Source: Bradyrhizobium diazoefficiens
GTDB taxonomy: Bacteria; Pseudomonadota; Alphaproteobacteria; Rhizobiales; Xanthobacteraceae
DNA: 64,000 nt
Assembly (NCBI RefSeq): GCF_016616885.1
Contig: NZ_CP067102.1
Coordinates: 7,654,501 to 7,718,500, forward strand
Reading direction: 5' to 3'
Under the pieces are notes generated by a model that made no database searches, had not been told where the DNA came from, and saw only the letters and a list, made by a program, of their open reading frames with translations. Below are positions 8,203 through 16,990 of the stretch, one piece after another; position 1 is the first letter of the stretch, and each line of letters opens with the position of its first letter. The position numbers and the translations under genes were made by a program.

Positions 8203-9825
8203 TCACTTCGCCGGCGGGGCGATGTAGACGTTCCACGTCATCGACGGGCCGGCCTTGCCGTGGGTGAAGCGGCGCGTCGTCATCACCATGCGCTCGGCGT
8301 TCGGCGCGATTTCGGACACCCACTTCTCGAATGCCGGCAGGCGGCCGTCGGTCGGATCGAACACGCCGATAAAACCGTACTTCTTGACGTCGTCGAGTGT
8401 CGTCAGCCCGGAGCCCCACGCCTCATTCGGCGTGAACGCAGCCGGGTGATCCGGGCTGTAGAACACCATCGGCTGGATCGATTCCATCGTGCCGGCGACG
8501 ATCGCCCAGCGCGAGGCGAAGCGCGAATGCCAGGCTTGCGTCAGCTCGCGCGCGAGCTCCGAGCGTGCGCCATAGGTCGCCGTGTTGTCCGAATTCGCCG
8601 CCATCTCGCGGGCGGCGATCCAGGGTGAGGCGACGAGCGTCGCGACGCTGAGCACCAGCCAAATCACGGTGATGTTGAACAGCACGGCACTCTGCACCCG
8701 CAGCGCCGGGATCGCCACCAGTGCGAGCGGCACCAGGAAGAACAGCGAGATGCCCCAATCGGTCTTCATGTAGATGGAGAACACGAGCGCGCCGAGCGGC
8801 GGCCCGGCCGCGACGATGATCTGGATGATCCAGATGTTCAGCGCCTGGGAAACGTTGACGCCCGCATTGGCGCCGCGCGCCCAGGCCCGCGTGACAATGC
8901 GCAGCGGCGCGCGCGCAAGCAGCGTTGCCCACGGCGGCACCAGCGCCATCGCGAGTGCGGCGAGCGCTACCGGCAGCGCCAGCAGCGCGGCATTGTGCAG
9001 GACATAGCCGAACACGAGCTGCCGCACCTGGCCGGCATCCTCGATGCTGTAGGTGTCGCCGGCATAGGTCAGCGGCACGAAATGCGCATCCGCAAGCCAG
9101 ACGATGTGCGGGATCATCGCCACCGCCATCGTCGCGATCGCGACCCAGGGCGCCGGCGACAGCAGGAATCTTATGCGCTCCGGATGGATCAGCGCGGCAA
9201 GGCCAATGGCGCCGATCATGGTCAGCACCCAGTATTTGGTCATCAGCGCCAGCGCGCCGGCGAGCCCGAGAAAGACTCCGGACTGCCAGCTCCGCTTCTC
9301 GAACGCGTTGAGATACGCGAGCACGACGAGCGGCAGCGTGACGAGCTGAAGCAGATCGGGGTTGTACTTGAACCCCTTGAAATTGAAGATCGGATAGAGC
9401 GCGACCATCACCACGACCAGGAACGCGCGGCGCGGATCGACGACGCGCAAGCTCACCAGCCAGCAGATCACCATGCCGACGCTGACCGTCGCCATCGCCA
9501 GCGCATAGGTCGCCCAGTCCGCCGCTGGGAAGACCTTGAACCAGAGGCCGGCGATCCAGCCCGACAGCGGCGGATGCTTGCCGTAGCCCCACAGGAATTT
9601 CTGGCCCCAGCCCCAGGCTTCTGCGACGTCCATGTGAACGTCCTGCGCCGCCTTGAGATTGATCAGGATGAAGGTCCAGATCACGGCATGCAGGATGGCG
9701 AGCTGGATCACCAGCCAGAGCCGGGCTGAGGGGTCGGTCGCGTAGGCAACCAGCCAGGCCCGGAAGCGGTTGAAGTTCATCCGGGTTACGCGCGTCCGGG
9801 CGGAGGGGATCGAGGTCGTTGACAT
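8203..9825 (-). CDS. ArnT/GT39-like membrane glycosyltransferase
   Basis: A 540-residue polytopic protein with about 10-12 hydrophobic segments. The first extracytoplasmic loop has the acidic 'HMDVAEAWGWGQ' and then 'KHPPLSGW', the arrangement of dolichyl-phosphate-mannose/ArnT-type transferases that use a polyprenyl-phosphate sugar donor. These enzymes decorate lipid A, lipids or proteins on the periplasmic side. The start at 9825 (MSTTSIPS) was chosen because the 29 residues upstream are unlike a membrane-protein N-terminus. It is divergent from lepA and convergent with HPr. Acceptor and sugar cannot be read from the sequence. Confidence 0.82.
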   Translation of the reverse strand: MSTTSIPSARTRVTRMNFNRFRAWLVAYATDPSARLWLVIQLAILHAVIWTFILINLKAAQDVHMDVAEAWGWGQKFLWGYGKHPPLSGWIAGLWFKVFPAADWATYALAMATVSVGMVICWLVSLRVVDPRRAFLVVVMVALYPIFNFKGFKYNPDLLQLVTLPLVVLAYLNAFEKRSWQSGVFLGLAGALALMTKYWVLTMIGAIGLAALIHPERIRFLLSPAPWVAIATMAVAMIPHIVWLADAHFVPLTYAGDTYSIEDAGQVRQLVFGYVLHNAALLALPVALAALAMALVPPWATLLARAPLRIVTRAWARGANAGVNVSQALNIWIIQIIVAAGPPLGALVFSIYMKTDWGISLFFLVPLALVAIPALRVQSAVLFNITVIWLVLSVATLVASPWIAAREMAANSDNTATYGARSELARELTQAWHSRFASRWAIVAGTMESIQPMVFYSPDHPAAFTPNEAWGSGLTTLDDVKKYGFIGVFDPTDGRLPAFEKWVSEIAPNAERMVMTTRRFTHGKAGPSMTWNVYIAPPAK

Positions 9826-9938
9826 CGGCGTTGCGTAGCGCGTTTTGGGCTCCGGTGGAATCAGCTTGGCGTGAAGAAAGGCCCTGAAAATACAGCAATA
9901 TGGTTGCCGCACGGGGATGTGAGTGGTATCCCGCGCCC

Positions 9939-11750
9939 ATGACGACCGTCCCCATTTCCAACATCCGCAATTTCTCCATCGTCGCCCATATCGACCATGG
10001 CAAATCGACGCTGGCCGACCGTCTGATCCAGATGACCGGCGGCCTCACCGACCGCGAAATGGCGGGCAAGGAGCAGGTGCTCGATTCCATGGACATCGAG
10101 CGCGAGCGCGGCATCACCATCAAGGCGCAGACGGTGCGGCTTGCCTACCGCGCCAAGGACGGCAAGGACTACATCTTCAACCTGATGGACACGCCCGGCC
10201 ATGTCGACTTCGCCTACGAAGTCTCGCGGTCGCTGGCGGCGTGCGAGGGTTCCCTGCTGGTGGTCGACGCCAGCCAGGGCGTCGAGGCACAGACACTCGC
10301 CAACGTCTACCAGGCGCTCGACAACAATCACGAGATCGTTCCGGTCCTGAACAAGGTCGACCTTCCCGCAGCAGAGCCGGACAAGGTCAAGCAGCAGATC
10401 GAGGACGTCATCGGCATCGACGCCTCCGACGCCGTGATGATCTCGGCCAAGACCGGCCTCGGCGTTCCCGACGTGCTGGAAGCCATCGTCACCCGCCTGC
10501 CGCCGCCGAAGGGCGATCGCGACGCGACCTTGAAGGCGCTGCTGGTCGACAGCTGGTACGACGTCTATCTCGGCGTCGTCGTGCTGATCCGCGTCGTCGA
10601 CGGCGTGATGAAGAAGGGCAGCCGCGTCCGCATGATGGGCACGGGTGCGGCCTATGACATCGAGCGCGTCGGCTTCTTCACGCCGAAGATGCAGCAGGTC
10701 GACGAGCTCGGCCCCGGCGAGATCGGCTTCATCACCGCCGCGATCAAGGAAGTCGCCGACACCCGCGTCGGCGATACCATCACCGACGACAGGAAGCCTG
10801 TCACCGAGATGCTGCCGGGCTTCAAGCCCGCAATTCCGGTCGTGTTCTGCGGCCTGTTCCCCGTCGACGCCAACGACTTCGAGACGCTGCGTGCTGCGAT
10901 GGGCAAGCTGCGGCTGAACGACGCCAGCTTCTCCTTCGAGATGGAAACCTCGGCCGCGCTCGGCTTCGGCTTCCGCTGCGGCTTCCTCGGGCTGTTGCAC
11001 CTCGAGATCATCCAGGAGCGGCTGTCGCGCGAGTTCGACCTCAACCTGATCGCGACCGCGCCGAGCGTCATCTACAAGATGAAGCTGACCGACGGCAGCG
11101 AGCTCGAGATCCACAACCCCGTCGACATGCCCGACGTGGTGAAGATCGAGGAGATCCAGGAGCCCTGGATCGAGGCGACGATCCTTACGCCCGACGAATA
11201 TCTCGGCAGCGTGCTGAAGCTGTGCCAGGACCGCCGCGGCGCGCAGAAGGAGCTGACCTATGTCGGCGCCCGCGCGATGGTGAAATACGATCTGCCGCTC
11301 AACGAGGTCGTGTTCGACTTCTACGACCGGCTGAAGTCGGTCTCCAAGGGCTACGCCTCGTTCGACTATCATCTCACCGACTACAAGCCGGCCGACCTGG
11401 TCAAGATGCAGATCCTGGTCAACGCCGAGCCGGTCGATGCGCTCTCGATGCTCGTGCATCGCACCCGCGCGGAAGGCCGCGGCCGCGCCATGGTCGAGAA
11501 GATGAAGGAGCTGATCCCGCCGCACATGTTCCAGATCCCGATCCAGGCGGCGATCGGCGGCAAGGTGATCGCGCGCGAGACCGTCCGCGCGCTGCGCAAG
11601 GACGTCACCGCGAAGTGCTACGGCGGCGACATCACGCGTAAGCGCAAACTTCTGGAGAAGCAGAAGGAAGGCAAGAAGAAGATGCGGCAGTTCGGCAAGG
11701 TCGACATCCCGCAGGAAGCCTTCATTGCCGCGCTGAAGGTGGACAGCTGA
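9939..11750 (+). CDS. lepA: Elongation factor 4 (LepA)
   Basis: A 603-residue translational GTPase that binds ribosomes and can back-translocate them. G1 'AHIDHGKST' is at about residues 16-24, G3 'DTPGHVDF' at about 80, and G4 'NKVD' at about 134. The C-terminus has the LepA-specific domain ('[20 protein letters not shown]'-type, seen as '[13 protein letters not shown]'). Length equals the family norm. The start at 9939 (MTTVPIS) is chosen over 9900, whose extra 13 residues are not conserved-looking. A 7-bp hairpin (11755-11761 / 11768-11774) follows the stop but has no T-run. Confidence 0.97.
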   Translation: MTTVPISNIRNFSIVAHIDHGKSTLADRLIQMTGGLTDREMAGKEQVLDSMDIERERGITIKAQTVRLAYRAKDGKDYIFNLMDTPGHVDFAYEVSRSLAACEGSLLVVDASQGVEAQTLANVYQALDNNHEIVPVLNKVDLPAAEPDKVKQQIEDVIGIDASDAVMISAKTGLGVPDVLEAIVTRLPPPKGDRDATLKALLVDSWYDVYLGVVVLIRVVDGVMKKGSRVRMMGTGAAYDIERVGFFTPKMQQVDELGPGEIGFITAAIKEVADTRVGDTITDDRKPVTEMLPGFKPAIPVVFCGLFPVDANDFETLRAAMGKLRLNDASFSFEMETSAALGFGFRCGFLGLLHLEIIQERLSREFDLNLIATAPSVIYKMKLTDGSELEIHNPVDMPDVVKIEEIQEPWIEATILTPDEYLGSVLKLCQDRRGAQKELTYVGARAMVKYDLPLNEVVFDFYDRLKSVSKGYASFDYHLTDYKPADLVKMQILVNAEPVDALSMLVHRTRAEGRGRAMVEKMKELIPPHMFQIPIQAAIGGKVIARETVRALRKDVTAKCYGGDITRKRKLLEKQKEGKKKMRQFGKVDIPQEAFIAALKVDS

Positions 11751-12160
11751 GGCACCGTCGCTGGCTGGCGACGGCCGTCCTTTGGGTGCACGAGCCTCGG
11801 CTCAAACCAAAACCGCGAAAACAACCCCATGCACAGTAGCCGACACCTTGTCGGCATTGCGCTTTTTCGATTTTTACGAAAATAACTTGACGCGTCGGGC
11901 AAAACACCGGCACGATGGCATCATGGCAACGCTTGTGGATGGCGGGACCATTGCCGGGAGATCGAACAGCCGCCTTTCCAGGGCGTGTCGAACCCCGCGC
12001 CTCGCGCGCTTGAAGCGCGACGTCCTTAATGGCCTTGAGCATCGGGCCGTCCCCCGATCGAACGACGCTGGCAGCAGAAATTGTCGCCATGATGCGGGCA
12101 GCTCAGGGCCTTGCCGCTTGGTCGGGCATCCAGATGAGCGGACAGAGCAGGAAGCAAACA
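11751..12160. other. 410-bp intergenic region after lepA
   Basis: I find no gene here. It contains the small hairpin just after lepA and, around 11860-11930, an AT-richer tract ('cgatttttacgaaaataacttgacgcg') that resembles a non-coding sequence I associate with other Bradyrhizobium intergenic regions. That resemblance is from memory and unverified. The last bases carry the ribosome-binding site of the next gene (AGGAAG, ending about 6 bp before 12161). Confidence 0.4.
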
Positions 12161-12406
12161 ATGAAAAATTCCATGAATTTCTTTTCAATCGTCACGACAG
12201 CCGTGGCGGGCATTATGCTCATAGCAGCGACAGAAGGCGTGTTCGCCCGAGACAACACCGGCGCACGCCCGATCAGCTCTGCCGCAGCAAAGCCTTTCAA
12301 CATCAATGGTGGCCCGGGCAAGGGCATCGGCGGCGAACCCACTGCCGGGTTGGGCGGCTCAATGGGTGGCGGGACCCGCCCCACTCGCCCGCACCGGCAA
12401 TGGTGA
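12161..12406 (+). CDS. Small exported glycine-rich protein
   Basis: An 81-residue protein of unknown function. It has a signal peptide (about residues 1-30, cleavage near 'GVFA-RD') and a mature part of about 50 residues rich in Gly, Pro and Arg ('NINGGPGKGIGGEP', 'GLGGSMGGGTRP'). The start at 12161 has a good ribosome-binding site (AGGAAG) and yields the signal peptide; a longer reading from 12029 would bury it. No cysteines. It lies convergent to the LuxR-type regulator gene. I do not recognise a family. Confidence 0.65.
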   Translation: MKNSMNFFSIVTTAVAGIMLIAATEGVFARDNTGARPISSAAAKPFNINGGPGKGIGGEPTAGLGGSMGGGTRPTRPHRQW

Positions 12407-12453
12407 TCAGTGAAGGCGCTGAGGAAATGTGGAGGCACGCCGTTTGCGTGCCT

Positions 12454-13662
12454 TCAATCCGCTAGTGGCGTGGAAAATCCGGCGACAAGCTTGACCAGAT
12501 CGGCCTGTCGGCCAGCGCCGGTTTTTTCATAAAGACGACTGACGTGCGTCTTGATCGTGCTCTCCGCAACCCCAAGCGCCGCGGCGACTTCCGGAACACC
12601 GCCAATTTCCACGACGGCAAGCAACACGCGCAACTCGGTCGGTGTCAGCTTGTAGCTCCGGCCGATAACCTCCGGAGCCGACGGTGCTTCCAAGACGGCC
12701 TTGCGGACGAACAATGCAGCGACCGCCCCATTGATAGCGCCAGCAGGCAGATGGGCGTCCGATTTCAGCGGCAACAGGTGAGCGACGTAGCGTTCTCCGT
12801 CGGACGCTTGTAGTGGCAACGCAATGCCCCTGGCGGAGCGCACAGCGCCGCCCTGATCGGCCGCTGCGAAAGTGTCGCGCAAGATCCTGTTGATCTGCGC
12901 TTCGCCTGCGTTGAGTTCGCCATTAATCGAACGGAACACGCTGCCTTCCCTGAGAAGGGCATGCCCTGCGGCGTTGGCGTGCACGATATGTCGTCGTCCA
13001 TCAACGAGAAACAGACCGGAGCACAGTCCATTGAAAGCTTCGGCGAATGTCGACGACTCTGCGCGCTTGAGATCGATGGTCTTGCCTATCAGAGCCGCAC
13101 GCCGGACGTGAGGGATGACAAGCGACATGCGCCGACGCATTTCGTCGTCGACCATCCCCGCCGTCCGGCCGCGGACGACGCTGAGAAAGACACATCCCGC
13201 CGCTGATTTCTCCAGCACGGCGCTCGCAACGTCGATCCATCCCTGGGGCGCCGCCCATTCCTGATAGAAGCGCCCCTTACAGAACTCCTCGTACGACACG
13301 AGATCCGGAAGGCTGACGACTTGTCCAACGCCGACAAGCGCAACTGCCGCGAGCGGGTTGAATTTCGAATATGTCTCCGAATAGAGCCGCATGCTACGCG
13401 CATCGATACCGAACTGATGATACGATTCGACGACTGTAAGGCCAGGCCGCGTGAAGGCCAACATGGCCGCCGGACCGCCTACGAATTCAGCTATCTCTTC
13501 GAGGACAGTGGTCCAAGTCGCCGGGTCGAGGGAGGCATCATAGATATCTCCAATCAGACGAGATGCTTTTTGATATTGGCTCTGCCGTTCGTTCCCCGCG
13601 TCCGACCGAGCAACGGTGCCCGCCGGAACAGATTTCGGAAGGTATTGAATGCTGCTAGCCAC
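12454..13662 (-). CDS. LuxR-type (NarL-like HTH) transcriptional regulator
   Basis: A 402-residue regulator with a C-terminal LuxR helix-turn-helix (about residues 335-395: 'LTPTELRVLLAVVE', 'ALGVAESTIKTHVSRLYEKTGA'). The N-terminal 320 residues hold no receiver or autoinducer domain I can name; the part around 200-310 ('GLFLVDGRRHIVHANAAG') looks PAS-like. The start is a GTG at 13662 with GAGAGGAG immediately upstream, much better than the ATG at 13821, which would add 53 residues of unrelated composition. Its upstream region is shared with a possible small gene at 13727 on the other strand. Confidence 0.8.
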   Translation of the reverse strand: MASSIQYLPKSVPAGTVARSDAGNERQSQYQKASRLIGDIYDASLDPATWTTVLEEIAEFVGGPAAMLAFTRPGLTVVESYHQFGIDARSMRLYSETYSKFNPLAAVALVGVGQVVSLPDLVSYEEFCKGRFYQEWAAPQGWIDVASAVLEKSAAGCVFLSVVRGRTAGMVDDEMRRRMSLVIPHVRRAALIGKTIDLKRAESSTFAEAFNGLCSGLFLVDGRRHIVHANAAGHALLREGSVFRSINGELNAGEAQINRILRDTFAAADQGGAVRSARGIALPLQASDGERYVAHLLPLKSDAHLPAGAINGAVAALFVRKAVLEAPSAPEVIGRSYKLTPTELRVLLAVVEIGGVPEVAAALGVAESTIKTHVSRLYEKTGAGRQADLVKLVAGFSTPLAD

Positions 13663-13726
13663 TGTTGCTCCTCTCGACAGGCGACCGAAATTCCACAACT
13701 GCGACGACAGAAGGGGAGGACAGTCG

Positions 13727-14011
13727 ATGGACAGCCGGATCGGAACGAATGCTGAGCGCCCAACAAAGGGGGATTCACTCACTTCGGATGAGCAATGTTC
13801 ACCCACGTCTCCGCCGGCCATTGATAAATTTGCGATCCGTGGAACGGATTCAAATCAGATTATTTTCGATGAAGCCTTGCTGAAATCGCCAGGCAATCTC
13901 ACGAAATTGCCTCTGCCGGTCAGCATCGAACGTTCGCTGGGCGATGCCGAACCGGCAGAGACGCAATCAGGGACGATGGCCTCGCGGATTATTTGGCGAG
14001 CCTGGCCTTGA
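13727..14011 (+). CDS. Possible small protein divergent from the LuxR-type gene
   Basis: A 94-residue reading frame preceded by GGGGAGGA about 6 bp before its ATG, one of the better ribosome-binding sites in this region. It has no signal peptide, is hydrophilic with few motifs, and is AT-richer than its neighbours. Its last 23 bases overlap the 3' end of the convergent SRPBCC gene. I do not recognise it. The support is the start signal and divergent position only, so it may be spurious. Confidence 0.35.
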   Translation: MDSRIGTNAERPTKGDSLTSDEQCSPTSPPAIDKFAIRGTDSNQIIFDEALLKSPGNLTKLPLPVSIERSLGDAEPAETQSGTMASRIIWRAWP

Positions 14012-14507
14012 TTTCGGCCAGACCAACTTCATAGACGCCGTTCAACGCCTCGTTAGCCGCCTTTTCCTTGCCTTGGTCGGGGGTGTAAGAGCCGGTCCAT
14101 GTGACAGTGGAGGAGCCGTCGCCCTTGGCCGTAACCTTGATGGTCGACGTGTAGTTTGTCACCGGCAACGGACTCGATAGGAACGAATAGGAATAGCTAT
14201 ACTCCGAGTCATTGCGTGCGGTTTGCTTTTCCACGAATGCCGCCTTGCCGTCCTTTGTCACGAGGGTTCGGGATGGGGGCGCCTTGCCGTCCTCAATGCA
14301 GGCGCCCACGGGCGGCAACCAGTCCTTGATCGCGCAGAACGGACCGATCATCGACCATACGGCCGATGGTGAGCCTTTAACGTCGACACTGCGTGACAGC
14401 GTGGCCGCGGAAGCTGCTGAGACGCCCATCACTACAAGGGCTGCCGCGCCAAGCGCCGCGGAGCGGATTATCACCGGCAAAGTCGGTTCAAACGTATACG
14501 ATGTCAT
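13989..14507 (-). CDS. Exported SRPBCC (START-like) family protein
   Basis: A 172-residue protein with a signal peptide (residues about 1-35, 'VSAASAATLS') and an SRPBCC hydrophobic-cavity domain ('SVDVKGSPSAVWSMIGPF', 'KDWLPPVGACIEDG', 'STVTWTGSY'). This fold binds small hydrophobic ligands and includes polyketide cyclases and MxaD-like periplasmic proteins. It is divergent from the HxlR regulator, and the shared intergenic region contains two operator-like palindromes, so it may be a target of that regulator. Ligand unknown. Confidence 0.75.
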   Translation of the reverse strand: MTSYTFEPTLPVIIRSAALGAAALVVMGVSAASAATLSRSVDVKGSPSAVWSMIGPFCAIKDWLPPVGACIEDGKAPPSRTLVTKDGKAAFVEKQTARNDSEYSYSYSFLSSPLPVTNYTSTIKVTAKGDGSSTVTWTGSYTPDQGKEKAANEALNGVYEVGLAEIKARLAK

Positions 14508-14642
14508 AGGAAATCCTTATTGGTTAAAAGCTGCGAGGGGCGGCTCTGCACCTCATCGGCGGCACGCGACGACAGGCGGAGTGCGCGTTTTCGGCGAGCC
14601 CAAGCTCGCTCCCCCCAGTTATCAACCGGCATTGCGCGCGAC

Positions 14643-14656
14643 CAGTTCAGGAACTG
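14643..14656. promoter_or_regulatory. Operator-like palindrome 1 upstream of HxlR gene
   Basis: The perfect palindrome CAGTTC-AG-GAACTG lies 77 bp before the HxlR start and 135 bp before the divergent SRPBCC start. The same 14 bases, read on the other strand, occur at 15514-15527 in front of the GFA gene. Dimeric winged-helix regulators bind such sites. Binding is inferred. Confidence 0.7.
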
Positions 14657-14667
14657 AATCGAAGCCG

Positions 14668-14687
14668 GTACAGAAACTGAACTGGAA
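14668..14687. promoter_or_regulatory. Operator-like site 2 upstream of HxlR gene
   Basis: The 20-mer gtacag-aaa-ctgaactggaa matches the site at 15511-15530 at all but three central-left bases (aaa against ttc). Its palindrome is therefore damaged in one half, which suggests a weaker site. Its centre is 28 bp from that of site 1. Confidence 0.6.
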
Positions 14688-14733
14688 GCGCTCGGGTCCA
14701 AGTCGTACGGTGACCTGATTGGCGGAGGAAAAC

Positions 14734-15432
14734 ATGGCAACAGGCAGCTATAAGCAATTTTGCCCGGTCGCGATGGCAGCAGAGATATTATGCACCCGTT
14801 GGACAGTGGTGTTGCTGCGCGAGCTCGTGGCCGGCTCAACACGTTTTAATGACTTGCGCCGCGGCGTGCCGCGGATGTCGCCGGCCCTGCTCTCCCAGCG
14901 GCTCAAGGACCTTGAGGCGGCGGGAATCGTCGCCCGCACGGCCTCGGTGTCCGATCCCGGCATCTTCGAATATCATCTGACGGTATCTGGACGCGAACTC
15001 GGGCCCATCATCGAGGCCTTCGGCGTCTGGGGTCAGCGCCGGATCGAAGCGGACCTGTCGCTGAAGCACCTGGACGTTCAGCTTCTGATGTGGGACATGC
15101 GGCGAAATCTGAATACGACCCCCATGCCGCGAACGCGTAGCATAGTCCAGTTCGTCTACCCTGACTTGTCGGCTGCGCAGCGCTCCTGGTGGCTGATCGT
15201 CGATCCCGAAGATGGTGTCGATCTCTGCTCGGTGGATCCAGGGTTCGATGTCGATCTCTATGTGTCAGTAGACCTGCGCACCATGACGGCCATCTGGATG
15301 GGACTTGATACCGTACGCGCTGCCGTTGGGAGCGAGCGGATGATGCTGACCGGAAATCGGCAACTTGCCTCGGCGATGCAAGTCTGGCTTGGTCTCAGCC
15401 CATTTGCAAAGGAGCAAAAGCTCGCGAGCTGA
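14734..15432 (+). CDS. HxlR-family transcriptional regulator with C-terminal SCP2-like domain
   Basis: A 232-residue regulator. Residues about 10-100 are an HxlR winged helix: 'CPVAMAAEILCTRWTVVLLRELVAG', 'RFNDLRRGVPRMSPALLSQRLKDLEAAGIV' and 'YHLTVSGREL'. A leading Cys is conserved in the family. Residues about 120-230 form an SCP2-sterol-transfer-like domain, a common extension in longer HxlR proteins that may sense a hydrophobic ligand. The start at 14734 has GGAGGA six bases upstream. Two palindromes lie before it and a third before the following gene, which points to autoregulation plus control of the GFA gene. Confidence 0.85.
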   Translation: MATGSYKQFCPVAMAAEILCTRWTVVLLRELVAGSTRFNDLRRGVPRMSPALLSQRLKDLEAAGIVARTASVSDPGIFEYHLTVSGRELGPIIEAFGVWGQRRIEADLSLKHLDVQLLMWDMRRNLNTTPMPRTRSIVQFVYPDLSAAQRSWWLIVDPEDGVDLCSVDPGFDVDLYVSVDLRTMTAIWMGLDTVRAAVGSERMMLTGNRQLASAMQVWLGLSPFAKEQKLAS

Positions 15433-15510
15433 ACGCAAGATCCGGCTCCAGCCCGTCGACCAGCATGAAGCTGAACTGCTTCACGACGACATTGCATCTC
15501 TTGGCGCCAA

Positions 15511-15530
15511 GTACAGTTCCTGAACTGGAA
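15511..15530. promoter_or_regulatory. Operator-like palindrome 3 upstream of GFA gene
   Basis: gtacagttcctgaactggaa contains the perfect palindrome CAGTTC-CT-GAACTG (15514-15527), identical in its 14-bp core to the reverse complement of the site at 14643-14656. It is about 60 bp before the GFA start, a promoter-proximal position. Confidence 0.7.
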
Positions 15531-15590
15531 TCGCGTCAACACTCTTTGATACTCGATGACACGTGATCAACTTCGAAAGGGAGAAGAGAC

Positions 15591-16013
15591 ATGAGTCACA
15601 TCGGAAGCTGCTTTTGCGGCGCAGTGAAAGTCGAGGTCACAGGATCTCCGGAGGCCATGGGGTATTGCCATTGCAGTTCTTGCCGGTCCTGGTCCGGCGG
15701 TCCTGTCAATGCCTTCAGCCTGTGGAAGCCCGGCGCAGTGCAGATCAAGTCAGGAGCCGAGCACGTTGCGACGTTCAAGAAGACGGCACTCAGCGAGCGC
15801 CAGTACTGCAACAAGTGCGGCGGTCATCTGATGACCAACCATCCGCCGCTGGGGCTTGTGGACGTCTTCGCCGCGACCATCCCGACCCTTCCCTTTGCGC
15901 CTGGCGTTCACGTCAACTACGCTGAAACGGTGCTGCGCATGCGGGATGGGCTCCCCAAGCTCAAGGATTTTCCGGCCGAACTCGGCGGCTCCGGCGAAGC
16001 AGTGCCGGAATAA
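15591..16013 (+). CDS. GFA (glutathione-dependent formaldehyde-activating)/CENP-V-fold zinc protein
   Basis: A 140-residue Mss4-like beta-fold zinc protein. Zinc ligands are visible as 'GSCFCGAV' (residues 5-11), 'YCHCSSCR' (25-32) and 'YCNKCGGHL' (72-80). GFA proteins were named for spontaneous-adduct formation between formaldehyde and glutathione; for most members the real role is unclear. An AGGGAGAAGAG ribosome-binding site precedes the ATG. It lies downstream of the HxlR gene on the same strand but with its own operator-like site, so it is probably a separately controlled target of that regulator. Confidence 0.88.
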   Translation: MSHIGSCFCGAVKVEVTGSPEAMGYCHCSSCRSWSGGPVNAFSLWKPGAVQIKSGAEHVATFKKTALSERQYCNKCGGHLMTNHPPLGLVDVFAATIPTLPFAPGVHVNYAETVLRMRDGLPKLKDFPAELGGSGEAVPE

Positions 16014-16413
16014 GGCCGGCTCTCCGGACAGCGGCAAGCCGCGTCAGAACGGTTCTCGCCGAAGCCCGAGCTCAAGCTCGCGCTTCGGCGATGTCGGTCG
16101 GCAAGCGATGGAAACTCGCGCTAACACACCTGCAGTCCCGGCTTCCAACATCGACAGCTGACGCCGCGTGTTCTCGACCATTTTGCATGAGCAGAAAAGC
16201 GTCGAACGCGTGTCTCTTTCGTCGAAGCCGGATTTGAGCTCGGCTTCGACGATGAGGGTCCTTAAACTCTGACCAAGCACGATGCCGCTAAGGTCTTCGC
16301 GGGCCGTGCCCTCTCGGGAACCAGAGGCAGCATATCCGCAACCTTTGGCTGGCCTGCGCTGGTCTGCATCTGATAACAACCCCGGATCCCGAGAGTCGCA
16401 GATCTGTCGTGCT
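16014..16413. other. 400-bp intergenic region with two hairpins
   Basis: No gene was recognised. At 16058-16089 there is a long interrupted palindrome (GCCGAAGC / GCTTCGGC with an inner GAGCT / AGCTC). At 16220-16230 / 16241-16251 there is an 11-bp perfect inverted repeat (CGTCGAAGCCG / CGGCTTCGACG). Neither has a T-run. They may end transcripts from both convergent genes, or be relics of repeats. Confidence 0.45.
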
Positions 16414-16683
16414 CTATCGCGCGCGCTTGCCGATGACAGGCGTCATGACGACCCGGCTGCTGTGACCACGATGAAAGGGGTACCACCAACTACGATCGTG
16501 CCTGTGCTCGCCCCGGTAAACTGGAGGGAGAGGCTTTTCGATTGGAATTTCTCGGAGGGCGCGGCCTTCAGTCCCGGCGGCGTCTGCTGCAAACGTACCG
16601 CCGGCGGCTGCCGCCGGAACGCTTCCGACTGCAATCAGCGCGACGATGTGGATGGTGGAAATGAGGTTCTTCGACTTGTTCAT
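16414..16683 (-). CDS. Small exported protein, function unknown
   Basis: An 89-residue protein with a signal peptide (about residues 1-28, 'VPAAAAGG') and a basic, His/Arg-rich mature part ('RGEHRHDRSWWYPFHRGHSS'). AGAAAGGAAAAAC before the ATG is a good ribosome-binding site. It is the first of four consecutive minus-strand genes for exported proteins up to 19444. I recognise no family. Confidence 0.55.
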   Translation of the reverse strand: MNKSKNLISTIHIVALIAVGSVPAAAAGGTFAADAAGTEGRALREIPIEKPLPPVYRGEHRHDRSWWYPFHRGHSSRVVMTPVIGKRAR

Positions 16684-16769
16684 GGGTTTTTCCTTTCTAT
16701 TAGTCTCGCGGATGCTGCCTGCTTTGGCAAAGCGACTTACAGAGATTCATTGCCATCCGCGTCTAGCAC

Positions 16770-16841
16770 TCAGCGCCGCCGCAGAAATCCTCCGACCGGG
16801 GGACAGTACGTGAATTCAGTTTGCCCGTGATCAATCAGCAT
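16770..16841 (-). CDS. Possible 23-residue leader or small peptide
   Basis: A very short frame (MLIDHGQTEF...FLRRR) preceded by GAAGGAGGT five bases before its ATG, the strongest Shine-Dalgarno match in this neighbourhood. The peptide ends in three arginines. It could be a leader peptide upstream of the 16414 gene, a small effector, or chance. Nothing else lies in the 307 bp between 16684 and 16990. Confidence 0.3.
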   Translation of the reverse strand: MLIDHGQTEFTYCPPVGGFLRRR

Positions 16842-16990
16842 AGTGACCTCCTTCAGGACTCCGAGCGCATCGGCACTCTTTGTCGCGAGGGTCGCTTGGC
16901 GCGGTTCGTTGCGCAAGCTTGAGCGGACTGCATGTGGAGAGACGCGACGCCAGTCTCCGCAGTCTTCAGCGCCGGCCTGGTCACAGGGTC

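Noticed and set aside
8423..10123. Long open frames opposite or out of frame with real genes (also 32323-33984, 34559-36412, 38565-40196 and 42446-44815).
   Set aside because: They mirror genes with clear domains. In a GC-rich genome the strong third-position bias keeps the opposite strand free of stops. Their translations are Arg/Ala/Asp/His-rich and lack motifs.
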